A stretch of DNA of 64,000 nucleotides. It comes from Pelagibacteraceae bacterium AG-333-C14. GTDB lineage: Bacteria > Pseudomonadota > Alphaproteobacteria > Pelagibacterales > AG-422-B15. The DNA is taken from positions 87,514 through 151,513 of the forward strand of contig QBZD01000001.1 of assembly GCA_003282485.1 (NCBI GenBank). Reading direction: 5' to 3'. Both the position numbers and the translations under genes were made by a program. Below the pieces are notes generated by a model. That model was not told the origin of the DNA and did no database searches. It saw nothing but the letters and a program-made list of their open reading frames with translations. Within the stretch, counting starts at the first letter, position 1. Each line of letters begins with the position of its first letter. Positions 1 through 8,396 of the stretch are shown piece after piece.

Positions 1-1
1 A

Positions 2-1870
2 TTATAATAATTCATTAACTATTTTTGTTATTTTCTCGTAAGCATTTTCCCCACTTTGTGAGACTCTTGATTTGTTTATTTGTGAATTGATATCTACAGA
101 ACCTTCAATATGGAAATTTATATTTTCGATAAGATTGTTCATATTATCATAAACTATATTTTTATTATTAAAACCAGATAATTCAATATAAGACGAATGA
201 TGAGAAGATGAAAAATTGAGTGGATCCCAAAATAAACTTTTAACTTCACTTAATGAAGCCATTACGCCAGCTGTATTTAGTCCAAGTGAAATAGTAAGAT
301 CTGTGAATTTACAAATTGTAAAAAAATTTTTATAAGGGCTCAAAAGTGTAATTTTTCTATTTTTAATTAAACTCTCTACTCTTTCTTTAATATTATTCCT
401 ATTAAAAACTTCTTTTTGAATTTCATTTTTAGGTTTTATTATTAAGTGAAATTTTTCATTAGACTCTATGAATTTTAGTAATTTATCATAAAACTCTATA
501 TGATAATTAATTCCATACATCGCTTTAGGTCCATTACTTCTATCAAATGCAGTGATTACATGAGCAATATTTCTATTAGATTTTATTTCATTAACAATTT
601 TATTTGAGTCATTATATAAACGTGCAATCAAAGGAAATGAATGAAATGGACTTCCTGAAACGTGGACTTTAATAAAATCATACCTATATTCTTTTTCAAA
701 AATCTCTTTCAGTAATTTTCCCCAAACAAAATATACATCTGATATTGGCATGAAACAGTATTCTAAAAAATATCTATCACTCCAGTGAAAACCAATTTTC
801 TTAATACCAGCCATATCTGACGCTAGACCTAAAATATCAGTAGAAATCTCATATTCATCATTCTTAACTAAAATAATATTTTCTTGTTTAATGAATTTGT
901 TCCAATAATTGACGTCATAGACATAGCTAAGCCAATAATAATAATTCCATAAAAAAAATTTAGTTTTCCTAAACCTGTAAGGGATTTTTATTATTTCAAA
1001 TATTATTTGGAAAATACGTAGAGGTGATAAATAAATTTTCTTTGTTTTAAAAGATTTTGTATTATTAGATTTATTATTCAAAATTCGAAAATCATAATTA
1101 TTTTCAAGAGTCGTTTTAATGATTTCTTCAGTAGCGGGGTGTTTACTATTTTTATAAAAAAACACTATATCAGATTTATTAAAATTTAAATTTTTTACCC
1201 ACCAGTGATCACTTAATGGATGAGAGTGAGACTTGCTACCATATATGGCAATTTTTTTTCTTTTAGATTTATAATTTACTTTATTTAGCGATCTAAAATT
1301 GATTGAGATTGACAGATTGTATAGCAACTTAAAAATCCTGAAAAAAATAGTTTCTTTAAAAAATAATATCTTTTGAATATTTGAGTGGGCACTCAAATAC
1401 TTTTTATCAATGAAATTAATTGAATTATAATGAGATATGCAAATATAACTCTGATTATCATTATTGTTTAGATAACTATAGGCATCAAGTGTATAATACA
1501 TCATCAAGTCTTTAGCTATTAGTTGCTGAAGTGTTTTTTTGCTTTTTTCATGTTGTATTTGAGGCGAGATCCAAAAGGTGAAGTTATTATTTTCATTGGT
1601 TTTTGAAACAGCTTCTTTCGAAAGTTTTATAGCTTTCTGATTAATGGCAAAGAATGTGGAAGGTTGATTAGTTTCACCTTGTGCTAAACCTTGATCAATA
1701 AATATAAATTTAATTCCAAAAATTCTTGTTATAAATGAAATTCTTTTTTTAAGTATGGTATTTGATTTGTAATAGTAAATTCTTGAGTTTTTTAAATTAA
1801 ATAAATTTTTAATTAAGATATTTAATATTAATTCGATACTTAATGTTTCAGTAAAAAAAAATCTTCTCAT
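2..1870 (-). CDS. Glycosyltransferase-like surface carbohydrate protein
   Basis: A 622-residue protein with an ATG start; its stop codon lies right at the window edge, so the gene is complete. I do not recognise a named family. The C-terminal half (roughly residues 370-600) resembles the nucleotide-sugar side of GT-B or CDP-glycerol transferase-like proteins: an IIKPKN stretch near residue 480, then a segment ending in ISLGLNTAGVMASL, similar to the sugar-phosphate binding loop of such enzymes. There is no signal peptide and no clear membrane segment. It is 13 bases downstream of the ABC flippase gene on the same strand, which suggests a shared operon and a role in assembling the exported glycan. 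The N-terminal ~200 residues are lysine/asparagine-rich and uninformative. Transferase activity is an inference. Confidence 0.55.
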   Translation of the reverse strand: MRRFFFTETLSIELILNILIKNLFNLKNSRIYYYKSNTILKKRISFITRIFGIKFIFIDQGLAQGETNQPSTFFAINQKAIKLSKEAVSKTNENNNFTFWISPQIQHEKSKKTLQQLIAKDLMMYYTLDAYSYLNNNDNQSYICISHYNSINFIDKKYLSAHSNIQKILFFKETIFFRIFKLLYNLSISINFRSLNKVNYKSKRKKIAIYGSKSHSHPLSDHWWVKNLNFNKSDIVFFYKNSKHPATEEIIKTTLENNYDFRILNNKSNNTKSFKTKKIYLSPLRIFQIIFEIIKIPYRFRKTKFFLWNYYYWLSYVYDVNYWNKFIKQENIILVKNDEYEISTDILGLASDMAGIKKIGFHWSDRYFLEYCFMPISDVYFVWGKLLKEIFEKEYRYDFIKVHVSGSPFHSFPLIARLYNDSNKIVNEIKSNRNIAHVITAFDRSNGPKAMYGINYHIEFYDKLLKFIESNEKFHLIIKPKNEIQKEVFNRNNIKERVESLIKNRKITLLSPYKNFFTICKFTDLTISLGLNTAGVMASLSEVKSLFWDPLNFSSSHHSSYIELSGFNNKNIVYDNMNNLIENINFHIEGSVDINSQINKSRVSQSGENAYEKITKIVNELL

Positions 1871-1883
1871 ATTTTTTATAAAA

Positions 1884-3611
1884 CTATTTTAGTCTAAGAT
1901 TATTATTTTTAATTTCATAAATTTTATCACAATCCTGGATTGTCGACATTCTATGAGAAACAATAATTAATGTTTTTATGCCTTTTAACTTATCTATGGC
2001 ATTCATTATATTCTTCTCCGTTTCAAAATCTAAAGAGCTTGTTGCTTCGTCTAAAATAATTATATCTGGGTTTGTGTACAATGCTCTCGCAATACCTATG
2101 CGCTGCCTTTGACCACCTGACAATCTTACACCACGTTCGCCAACAATTGTATCTAACCCTTCAGGAAGACTATTGATAAGGCTATCTAGTTGTGCAGCCT
2201 GAAGTGAAAATTTTACTTGATTTTCATCAATCTTTTCCTCGTTCAAACCTAACGCTATATTTTTTTTTATTGTTTCGTCTAATAAATAGATATCCTGAGG
2301 CACATATCCAAGAATTGATTGCCACTTAGAATAGCCTTTGTCGATATTTACCCCATCAACACTAATTGATCCCTTATCGGGAGTTAAAAGACCCATTATT
2401 AGATCTATTAGTGTACTTTTACCAGAACCAGACTCACCTATAATACCTATCGACTCATTCTTATTAATTAATAAATCAATATTGTCTAAAACCTTTTTTT
2501 TGTCTGAGTAAGAAAAGTCAAGTTTGTTAATAGAGATATGATTTAGAAATTTTAGCGACTCAATACTAGTTGATGCATTTTCTTGTGAAGTTTTCAAAGA
2601 ATTATAAAAACTTAACATTTCAGAATGTATTATTTTAACTGATGGCAAAACAAACTTTAATCTTTGTAATGACATAATAATTTTATTAACTGAAGGTAAT
2701 AAACGAAATGCTGTTGCAGCATATACACCTAAGATTACGAACAAAGACTCATTGCCTTTGCCTAAAATCAAAAGTGTTAATACAATAAGGGTTAGTAACA
2801 AAATTGCTACAAACTCCAACCATAGTCTTGGGGCTTGTTGTAATGTTTTGAACCAACGATCAGCTGATGAGTATTTAATAATATGATTATTAAAGATATC
2901 AAAAAAATATGTTTGCCTATTAAGTATTCTGAGGGCTTTGAAACCTCCAAAACCTTGCATGAGACTTTTGAAAATTTCTCCCTGATGATAAAGCCGTTCT
3001 TTTGCCCAGATTGAAATTCCTTTTTTACTAAACACATTGAATATATATGCTGATACTCCCATAACAATAGAAGCAATCAAAATTGGCATTGGCTCAATAT
3101 ATAATAAAAAGCTAATTAACCCAATGACTACAAGAAATTCAGAGACTATAACAACTATTGATAATAAAGCATTCTGGAAATTATCCGTTTCATTATTAAT
3201 ATTTCTAATTAGAATTGATGAATTATTTTTTAAAAAAAAATTATAGGGTTTATATAAATAATTTTTATAAATTCTTGTCGAGAGTGAAATTCTTACTTCA
3301 GTTGCGAATTTCATTTGCCACCATATAAAAAAAAATAGATATAGATTTTTAAATAAATAGAATAAGCAGATTGAAGACATTAACGCCATTGCGAGATGAA
3401 TGTCTGACAAGTTCGTAAAATAACTCATGTTAATACTTACTAGAAAATCTCTGACTACATCAGGGTTAATTAAAATATTTATTACAGGAATAATTAAACC
3501 AATGCCGAGTGTCTCAAGTAGCATCGCAAGAATCATCATGACTGATAAGAGTATTGATCCCTTTTTTTCTTTTGGTAACAGGGTCTGCCAGATGATAGAT
3601 ATATACTTCAT
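1884..3611 (-). CDS. ABC transporter ATP-binding/permease, PglK/MsbA-type glycolipid flippase
   Basis: A fused half-transporter of 575 residues. The N-terminal ~320 residues carry about six hydrophobic helices (for example near residues 20-45, 70-95, 150-195 and 265-300). The C-terminal ATPase has Walker A GESGSGKST (about 392-400), the signature LSGGQ (about 497) and Walker B IIILDEATSSLD (about 517). Length and order match the MsbA/PglK exporter family, homodimers that flip lipid-linked oligosaccharide or lipid A across the inner membrane. Its position in a nonulosonic-acid and amidosugar cluster favours a PglK-like role for lipid-linked glycan. It is the only exporter seen in the island; no Wzx, Wzy or Wzm/Wzt was found. 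The exact substrate is inferred. Confidence 0.88.
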   Translation of the reverse strand: MKYISIIWQTLLPKEKKGSILLSVMMILAMLLETLGIGLIIPVINILINPDVVRDFLVSINMSYFTNLSDIHLAMALMSSICLFYLFKNLYLFFFIWWQMKFATEVRISLSTRIYKNYLYKPYNFFLKNNSSILIRNINNETDNFQNALLSIVVIVSEFLVVIGLISFLLYIEPMPILIASIVMGVSAYIFNVFSKKGISIWAKERLYHQGEIFKSLMQGFGGFKALRILNRQTYFFDIFNNHIIKYSSADRWFKTLQQAPRLWLEFVAILLLTLIVLTLLILGKGNESLFVILGVYAATAFRLLPSVNKIIMSLQRLKFVLPSVKIIHSEMLSFYNSLKTSQENASTSIESLKFLNHISINKLDFSYSDKKKVLDNIDLLINKNESIGIIGESGSGKSTLIDLIMGLLTPDKGSISVDGVNIDKGYSKWQSILGYVPQDIYLLDETIKKNIALGLNEEKIDENQVKFSLQAAQLDSLINSLPEGLDTIVGERGVRLSGGQRQRIGIARALYTNPDIIILDEATSSLDFETEKNIMNAIDKLKGIKTLIIVSHRMSTIQDCDKIYEIKNNNLRLK

Positions 3612-3657
3612 ATAAAATTTTATTTAATATATTGATATTAAAATTAATCAATTAATT

Positions 3658-4677
3658 ATGAAAAATAAAAGTACATTTACGAAAGATTTCGGGCTTCTTA
3701 TCATTGCTGAAATAGGCATGACACATAATGGAGATTACGATCTCGCTGTCGAGCTTACTAAGTCGGCAATCAAGGCTGGTGCAAATGTAGTAAAATATCA
3801 ATGGCATATTGCTGAAGAAGAAACAACTAAAAATGCACCGTCCCCTCCCTACTTTAAAAATGAAAGTCGGTTTGATTACTTTAAAAGAACAGAGTTTTCC
3901 AAAGTACAATTTAGAAAACTAGTTAAAATTTGTAAAAGTAAAAATATAATTCCTTGCACTTCAGTTTTTTCTATAGAAAGTGTTAAAAGAGCAAAAGATG
4001 TAGGATTTGAAATTATAAAAGTGCCTTCAGGAGAAATTTCCAATATTCCACTTCTAAGAGAAGTTAATAAAACTAATTTGTTTACAATTTTGTCATCTGG
4101 TATGTCGAAGTGGTCTGATCTAGATTTAGCAATTAAACAATTTAATAAGAAATCAAAGATTTGTATTTTACAATGTACGTCGCTTTATCCCACTCCAGCT
4201 GAAAAAGTAGGTTTAAATATAATTTCTGAGATAAGTCATAGATATGATACATTTACAGGGCTAAGTGATCATTCCTTATCTTCTGTTACATCAATAGGTG
4301 CGGTTGCATTAGGAGCAAGAGTGATTGAAAAACATTTCACAACATCAAAAAAATTATATGGTCCAGATGCATGGTTTTCTCTCGACCCTAAGGAATTTAA
4401 TACGATGGTTAAAGACCTACAATTTATTCGTAAAACTTACTTAAATCCTGTTAATAAAAATAATATAAAAGCATTCAAAGAAATGAAAACTATTTTTGAG
4501 AAATCTATTGTAGCAAAAAATAATATAAAAAAAGGTGAAAAATTAAATATGAGAAATCTTGCGTTTAAAAAACCTGGTAATGGAATTTCAGCAGCGCGAA
4601 TTGATGAAATAGTTAATAAAAAATCTACTAAAGACTTATTGAAAGACGAGCAAATAAAATATAAATTCTTAGAATAA
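3658..4677 (+). CDS. neuB: Nonulosonic acid synthase (NeuB family), copy 1
   Basis: A 339-residue NeuB-family enzyme. These condense phosphoenolpyruvate with an N-acetylmannosamine-type sugar to give a nine-carbon sialic, legionaminic or pseudaminic acid. The TIM-barrel part (about 1-270) shows AEIGMTHNGD near residue 16, VVKYQWH, a KVPSGEI segment, LSDHS and VIEKHFT, all typical of the family. A SAF (antifreeze-like) domain covers about 275-339, starting near FEKSIVAKNNIKKGE. The gene starts 46 bases from the divergent flippase gene. neuA and neuC lie downstream on the same strand but are separated by an opposite-strand methyltransferase. Which nonulosonate is made cannot be read from the sequence. 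Confidence 0.9.
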   Translation: MKNKSTFTKDFGLLIIAEIGMTHNGDYDLAVELTKSAIKAGANVVKYQWHIAEEETTKNAPSPPYFKNESRFDYFKRTEFSKVQFRKLVKICKSKNIIPCTSVFSIESVKRAKDVGFEIIKVPSGEISNIPLLREVNKTNLFTILSSGMSKWSDLDLAIKQFNKKSKICILQCTSLYPTPAEKVGLNIISEISHRYDTFTGLSDHSLSSVTSIGAVALGARVIEKHFTTSKKLYGPDAWFSLDPKEFNTMVKDLQFIRKTYLNPVNKNNIKAFKEMKTIFEKSIVAKNNIKKGEKLNMRNLAFKKPGNGISAARIDEIVNKKSTKDLLKDEQIKYKFLE

Positions 4678-4679
4678 TA

Positions 4680-5453
4680 TTACTCATTAAGTAAATAATA
4701 TCTTTTAAATTCATGAGAATTTCTTTTGTAAAATCTTAATTTGATCTTATTCTTCTTTAAAACTGTGTCTGTAGCAATTTTTGCACCTGGAAATTTAAGG
4801 GAGTAATACTCATCTAAGTGAATAAAGCCCTTTTTCGCTAATCTTTTTATTATATGCTCAAGAGCGATGCAGTATCCTTCATATAAATCACAGTCCACAT
4901 TTGCTGAAAATATTTTGTTATTATAATTTAAAAAAAATTCTGGAACAGTTTTCTTAAAATCTCCCTCAATAAGTTTGATGTTATCTAATTTTAGTAGATT
5001 AATTTTTCTTATTAGTTCTTTCTTGGAAGCCTTAAAAGAACCACTGGTACTAATATTCTTTTCATTAATTCTATTTTTATTTAATAAAAATTTTCTAATT
5101 TCTAAATTAATTTTATGATCATCAATTAATTTTTTATTAAAATATTTTTTATTAAAATAGTTTAAACTATCAAACTTATGATATTTTGGAAAACCCCTAA
5201 ATGAATCAAAGCCATAAATTGTTTTATTAATCTTTAACTTTTTACAAAGTATTGCAATTGCTATTAAGGATTTACCTTGATAGGTACCAAATTCAAAAAT
5301 GTCACCCTCAATTTTTTTTCCATATTGAATTAAGTGCTTATACCATTTCTGATATGCAGACTTATTTGTATTAAAATTCTCGATATTCAGCAAATTAAAA
5401 ATAAAATCGTCTTTACGATTAAGGACTAATTTTGACAAATCTATTTTTGACAT
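4680..5453 (-). CDS. TylF/MycF-like SAM-dependent methyltransferase
   Basis: A 257-residue protein with features of the TylF (macrocin O-methyltransferase) family. It has a SAM-binding segment FEFGTYQGKS (about 54-63), a YGFDSFRGFP motif (about 79-88), an LIEGDFKKTVPEF stretch, and a D-x-D-type metal site in VDCDLYEGY followed by GFIHLDEY. TylF relatives O-methylate sugar hydroxyls, usually with Mg2+. The gene runs opposite to its flanking sialic-acid genes: its stop is two bases from the neuB stop, and its start is 59 bases from the divergent neuA start. A role in methylating a sugar of the local glycan is inferred. Confidence 0.72.
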   Translation of the reverse strand: MSKIDLSKLVLNRKDDFIFNLLNIENFNTNKSAYQKWYKHLIQYGKKIEGDIFEFGTYQGKSLIAIAILCKKLKINKTIYGFDSFRGFPKYHKFDSLNYFNKKYFNKKLIDDHKINLEIRKFLLNKNRINEKNISTSGSFKASKKELIRKINLLKLDNIKLIEGDFKKTVPEFFLNYNNKIFSANVDCDLYEGYCIALEHIIKRLAKKGFIHLDEYYSLKFPGAKIATDTVLKKNKIKLRFYKRNSHEFKRYYLLNE

Positions 5454-5512
5454 TGAATAATTATAAAGTGTATATTGTATTTTTATATATAATTATTAAA
5501 ACATAGTTTTTA

Positions 5513-6280
5513 ATGAAAATTTTAGGAATTATTCCCGCTAGATCAGGATCCAAAGGTATAGAGAACAAAAATATTAAGCCTATAAAAAATATACCTTTAC
5601 TAGAATTTTCAGTTTTCACTGCAATGAAATGTAAAGAGGCAGGCTTATTAAGTCATGTGATTGTCTCAACTGACTCAAAAGAATACTTACATATGATTAA
5701 CGATTATAAAATTGATAAAGGATATCTACGTCCTAAAACATTGGCTGAAGATAACACGCCTACAATTGATGTAATAATCGACCTAATCGATTGGTATAAA
5801 CTAGACAAAGACGTAACTTTTGATGCAGTGATGCTGCTTCAACCAACTTCGCCTTTTAGAACATTGGAAAACATTAATGATGCAATAAATATGCTTAAGC
5901 AAAATCCTGATCTTTCGTGTGTTACTTCAATTTCAAAACTTGAAGATCATCATCCCCTAAGAATCAAAAGAATTGATGAAGATAATAAATTAGTTGATTT
6001 TAATCATACATTAGTAGAACCTGAACCTTCAAGAAGGCAAGACTTCACACCAAGTGCTTATATTAGAAACGGAGCGATATATTTATCTCCTATAAAGTCA
6101 ATCCTTGAGAAAAGAGCAATTCGAGGAAATAACATAGGACCAATAATCATGAAACAGTCAAATTCAATTAATATTGATGAGCACTTAGATTATTTAATTG
6201 CTAATACTATTTTAGATTACGAACCATTTGCACCAGATTTAGAATTTTTTAATGAACTTTTAAAAAAAAATAAGAAATGA
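5513..6280 (+). CDS. neuA: CMP-nonulosonic acid synthetase (acylneuraminate cytidylyltransferase)
   Basis: A 255-residue cytidylyltransferase that activates a nonulosonic acid with CTP. The N-terminus has the family signature IPARSGSKGIENKNIKPI, followed by VIVSTDS, LQPTSPFRT (about residue 107) and the C-terminal NIDEHLDYLIA segment, all standard for NeuA, LegF and PseF enzymes. Length is normal for the single-domain bacterial form. Its stop overlaps the start of the next gene by four bases, suggesting coupled translation with the 2-hydroxyacid dehydrogenase and, through it, with neuC. It probably uses the product of NeuB, but whether from copy 1 or copy 2 cannot be decided here. Confidence 0.9.
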   Translation: MKILGIIPARSGSKGIENKNIKPIKNIPLLEFSVFTAMKCKEAGLLSHVIVSTDSKEYLHMINDYKIDKGYLRPKTLAEDNTPTIDVIIDLIDWYKLDKDVTFDAVMLLQPTSPFRTLENINDAINMLKQNPDLSCVTSISKLEDHHPLRIKRIDEDNKLVDFNHTLVEPEPSRRQDFTPSAYIRNGAIYLSPIKSILEKRAIRGNNIGPIIMKQSNSINIDEHLDYLIANTILDYEPFAPDLEFFNELLKKNKK

Positions 6281-7227
6281 AATTACTCATAGGGTTTGAC
6301 AATAAAATATATCCTGGGGTTAATGAATTTAAGTCTATTGGTACTTGCAAATTTATTAACTATAATCAACAGTCAATCTTAAAATATATAGCTTCATGTG
6401 ATATATTTGTCCCTCATCTTAGAGAACCAATAGATAACAAAATCCTTAAGTATGCAAAAAAATTAAAAATAATTGCAACTCCCAGCACTGGCAAGGACCA
6501 CATAGATGAAAATGAACTCAATAAAAGAAATATTAAGCTAATTACGCTTTTCGAAGATAGGAAATTTCTTGATAAGATCAGTAGTACTGCTGAGATGAAT
6601 TGGCTATTGATTCTTTCATGTATAAGAAATTTTAGATTTCTAATAGACCGGATTCAAAAAGAAAAAAAGTGGACTAATAGCGATATAAGGGGATATGAAT
6701 TACAGGGTAAAACTATTGGGATAATTGGATTTGGAAGATTGGGAAAAAAAATAGCTAAGTACGCAGAAACGTTTGGCATGAATGTGCTTGTGTATGATAT
6801 AAAAAAAATAAAGCATAAAAAAAAATATTCATTCGTTACTCTAAACAAGTTATTAGAGTCTGCGGATATAATAAGTATGAATGTAAAACTTAATCCGACT
6901 AGTAGGCAAATGATTAGTTTTGAGCAAGTAAATAAAATGAAAAAGGGAGTTATATTTGTAAATACAGCAAGAGGAGATACTGTATCATCCAGGGCCTTAA
7001 TAAAAGGCCTTAATAGTGGAAAAATAGAATCAATTGGAATTGATGTTTGTAATAATGAGTACTCATCATCTTATCTGCCGAATGATCCTTTGATAACAAA
7101 ATCGTTTACAGATAAGAGAATAATAGTTACACCCCATGCTGGAGGAGCAACTCATGATGCTCATAATCAAGTATTTAAAAAATTGTCTGATTTAATAAAA
7201 ATAAATATTTCCAATAATAAAATATGA
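6277..7227 (+). CDS. D-isomer-specific 2-hydroxyacid dehydrogenase family protein
   Basis: A 316-residue NAD-dependent dehydrogenase of the SerA/D-lactate dehydrogenase superfamily. The nucleotide-binding fold is marked by GIIGFGRLGKKIA (about 146-158). The substrate Arg lies in NTARGDT (about 229) and the catalytic His in VTPHAGGAT near the C-terminus. There is no C-terminal ACT domain, so it is not a standard phosphoglycerate dehydrogenase. It is locked between neuA and neuC with four-base overlaps on both sides, which strongly suggests a role in making or modifying the nonulosonic acid or a derived acyl group. The substrate is unknown; reduction of a 2-keto acid such as the open-chain ulosonate is only a guess. 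Confidence 0.8.
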   Translation: MKLLIGFDNKIYPGVNEFKSIGTCKFINYNQQSILKYIASCDIFVPHLREPIDNKILKYAKKLKIIATPSTGKDHIDENELNKRNIKLITLFEDRKFLDKISSTAEMNWLLILSCIRNFRFLIDRIQKEKKWTNSDIRGYELQGKTIGIIGFGRLGKKIAKYAETFGMNVLVYDIKKIKHKKKYSFVTLNKLLESADIISMNVKLNPTSRQMISFEQVNKMKKGVIFVNTARGDTVSSRALIKGLNSGKIESIGIDVCNNEYSSSYLPNDPLITKSFTDKRIIVTPHAGGATHDAHNQVFKKLSDLIKINISNNKI

Positions 7228-8396
7228 AAAAAGTATCAATTTATATAGGAAGTCGTGCAAATTTTAGTAGTGCAATTTCAATATTAAAATCTATAAAAAA
7301 CTCAAGAAAACTCAAGCTTTCAATAGTTATAGGTGGTGCTGGAGTGATTCCTAGGTATGGGGATATTAGAAAGCTATTGGATCAACAAGGCTTTAAGAAG
7401 TACTTTGTTGCCAATACTCTAGTTGAGGGAGAAACACCAATCACAATGTCAAAGTCCGTAGGTCTAGGCATAACAGAGTTTTCATCAATTTTAGATTTAA
7501 TCAAACCAGATTACGTAATTGCTATTGGAGATAGATTTGATGTACTGCCATGGGTTATTAGTGCTGCAATGATGAATATCTGTGTTGCTCACACAATGGG
7601 GGGTGAAAGGTCGGGTACAATTGATGAAAGCATAAGACACTCAATAACAAAATTTTCAAATATACATTTTCCAGCTAATAATGATGCTAAAAATAGAATC
7701 TTAAAAATGGGCGAGAATAAAAAAGATGTTCATGCAGTCGGTTGTCCAAGAATAGATTATGTACTGGATACACTAGCTGGAATTAAAAAAGGAAATTTTA
7801 TTAGTTCTAAATCTTTATTTAAGACATATAGGGGAACAGGTCCTATTTTCTCTCTTGAAAAATCAAAATTTTTATTAGTTTTATTTCATCCAGTTACAAC
7901 AGAATATGGCTCAAATAAAAAACATATTGATGCAATACTTTCAGCGTTGAATATAATGAAAATGAATACAATTCTAATCTGGCCAAATGCTGATGCTGGA
8001 TCAGATGAGATTTCAAAGGGTATAAGAATTTTTAGAGAAAAATATAACCCAAGCTGGTTACATCTTTTCATTAATTTACCATTAAAAATTTATGTTCAAC
8101 TGATGTATCAATGTTCTTGTTTAATTGGTAATTCAAGTAGCGCAATTAGAGAAGGAGAAGTAATTGGCGTTCCATCGGTCAATATTGGAACAAGACAAAA
8201 TATGAGATTAATGGGAAACAACATTTTGAATTGTAAACCACAAAAAAATGCAGTTTTAGATGCAGTAAATACTCAAATCAAAGTTGGAAAATTTAAAACA
8301 AAGAATTTATATGGTAAAGGTAATGCAGGGAAGAAAATCGCATCTATTTTAGAAAAGCATAAACCTGGTAGTACGCAAAAAATTATAACTTACTAG
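7224..8396 (+). CDS. neuC: UDP-N-acetylglucosamine 2-epimerase (hydrolysing), NeuC/LegG type
   Basis: A 390-residue GT-B-fold epimerase of the hydrolysing UDP-GlcNAc 2-epimerase family, which releases ManNAc-type sugars for NeuB. Supporting segments are YIGSRANFSSA at the N-terminus, IAIGDRFDVLPWV (about 100-112), AHTMGGERSGTIDESIRH (about 122-139), GCPRIDYVL and, near the C-terminus, CLIGNSSSAIREGE (about 299), the UDP-phosphate binding loop. It starts four bases inside the preceding dehydrogenase gene and ends one base before the convergent tviB-like gene. Together with neuB and neuA it completes the core three-step path to a CMP-activated nonulosonate. Whether it uses UDP-GlcNAc or a diamino-sugar (LegG) is not resolved. 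Confidence 0.88.
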   Translation: MKKVSIYIGSRANFSSAISILKSIKNSRKLKLSIVIGGAGVIPRYGDIRKLLDQQGFKKYFVANTLVEGETPITMSKSVGLGITEFSSILDLIKPDYVIAIGDRFDVLPWVISAAMMNICVAHTMGGERSGTIDESIRHSITKFSNIHFPANNDAKNRILKMGENKKDVHAVGCPRIDYVLDTLAGIKKGNFISSKSLFKTYRGTGPIFSLEKSKFLLVLFHPVTTEYGSNKKHIDAILSALNIMKMNTILIWPNADAGSDEISKGIRIFREKYNPSWLHLFINLPLKIYVQLMYQCSCLIGNSSSAIREGEVIGVPSVNIGTRQNMRLMGNNILNCKPQKNAVLDAVNTQIKVGKFKTKNLYGKGNAGKKIASILEKHKPGSTQKIITY

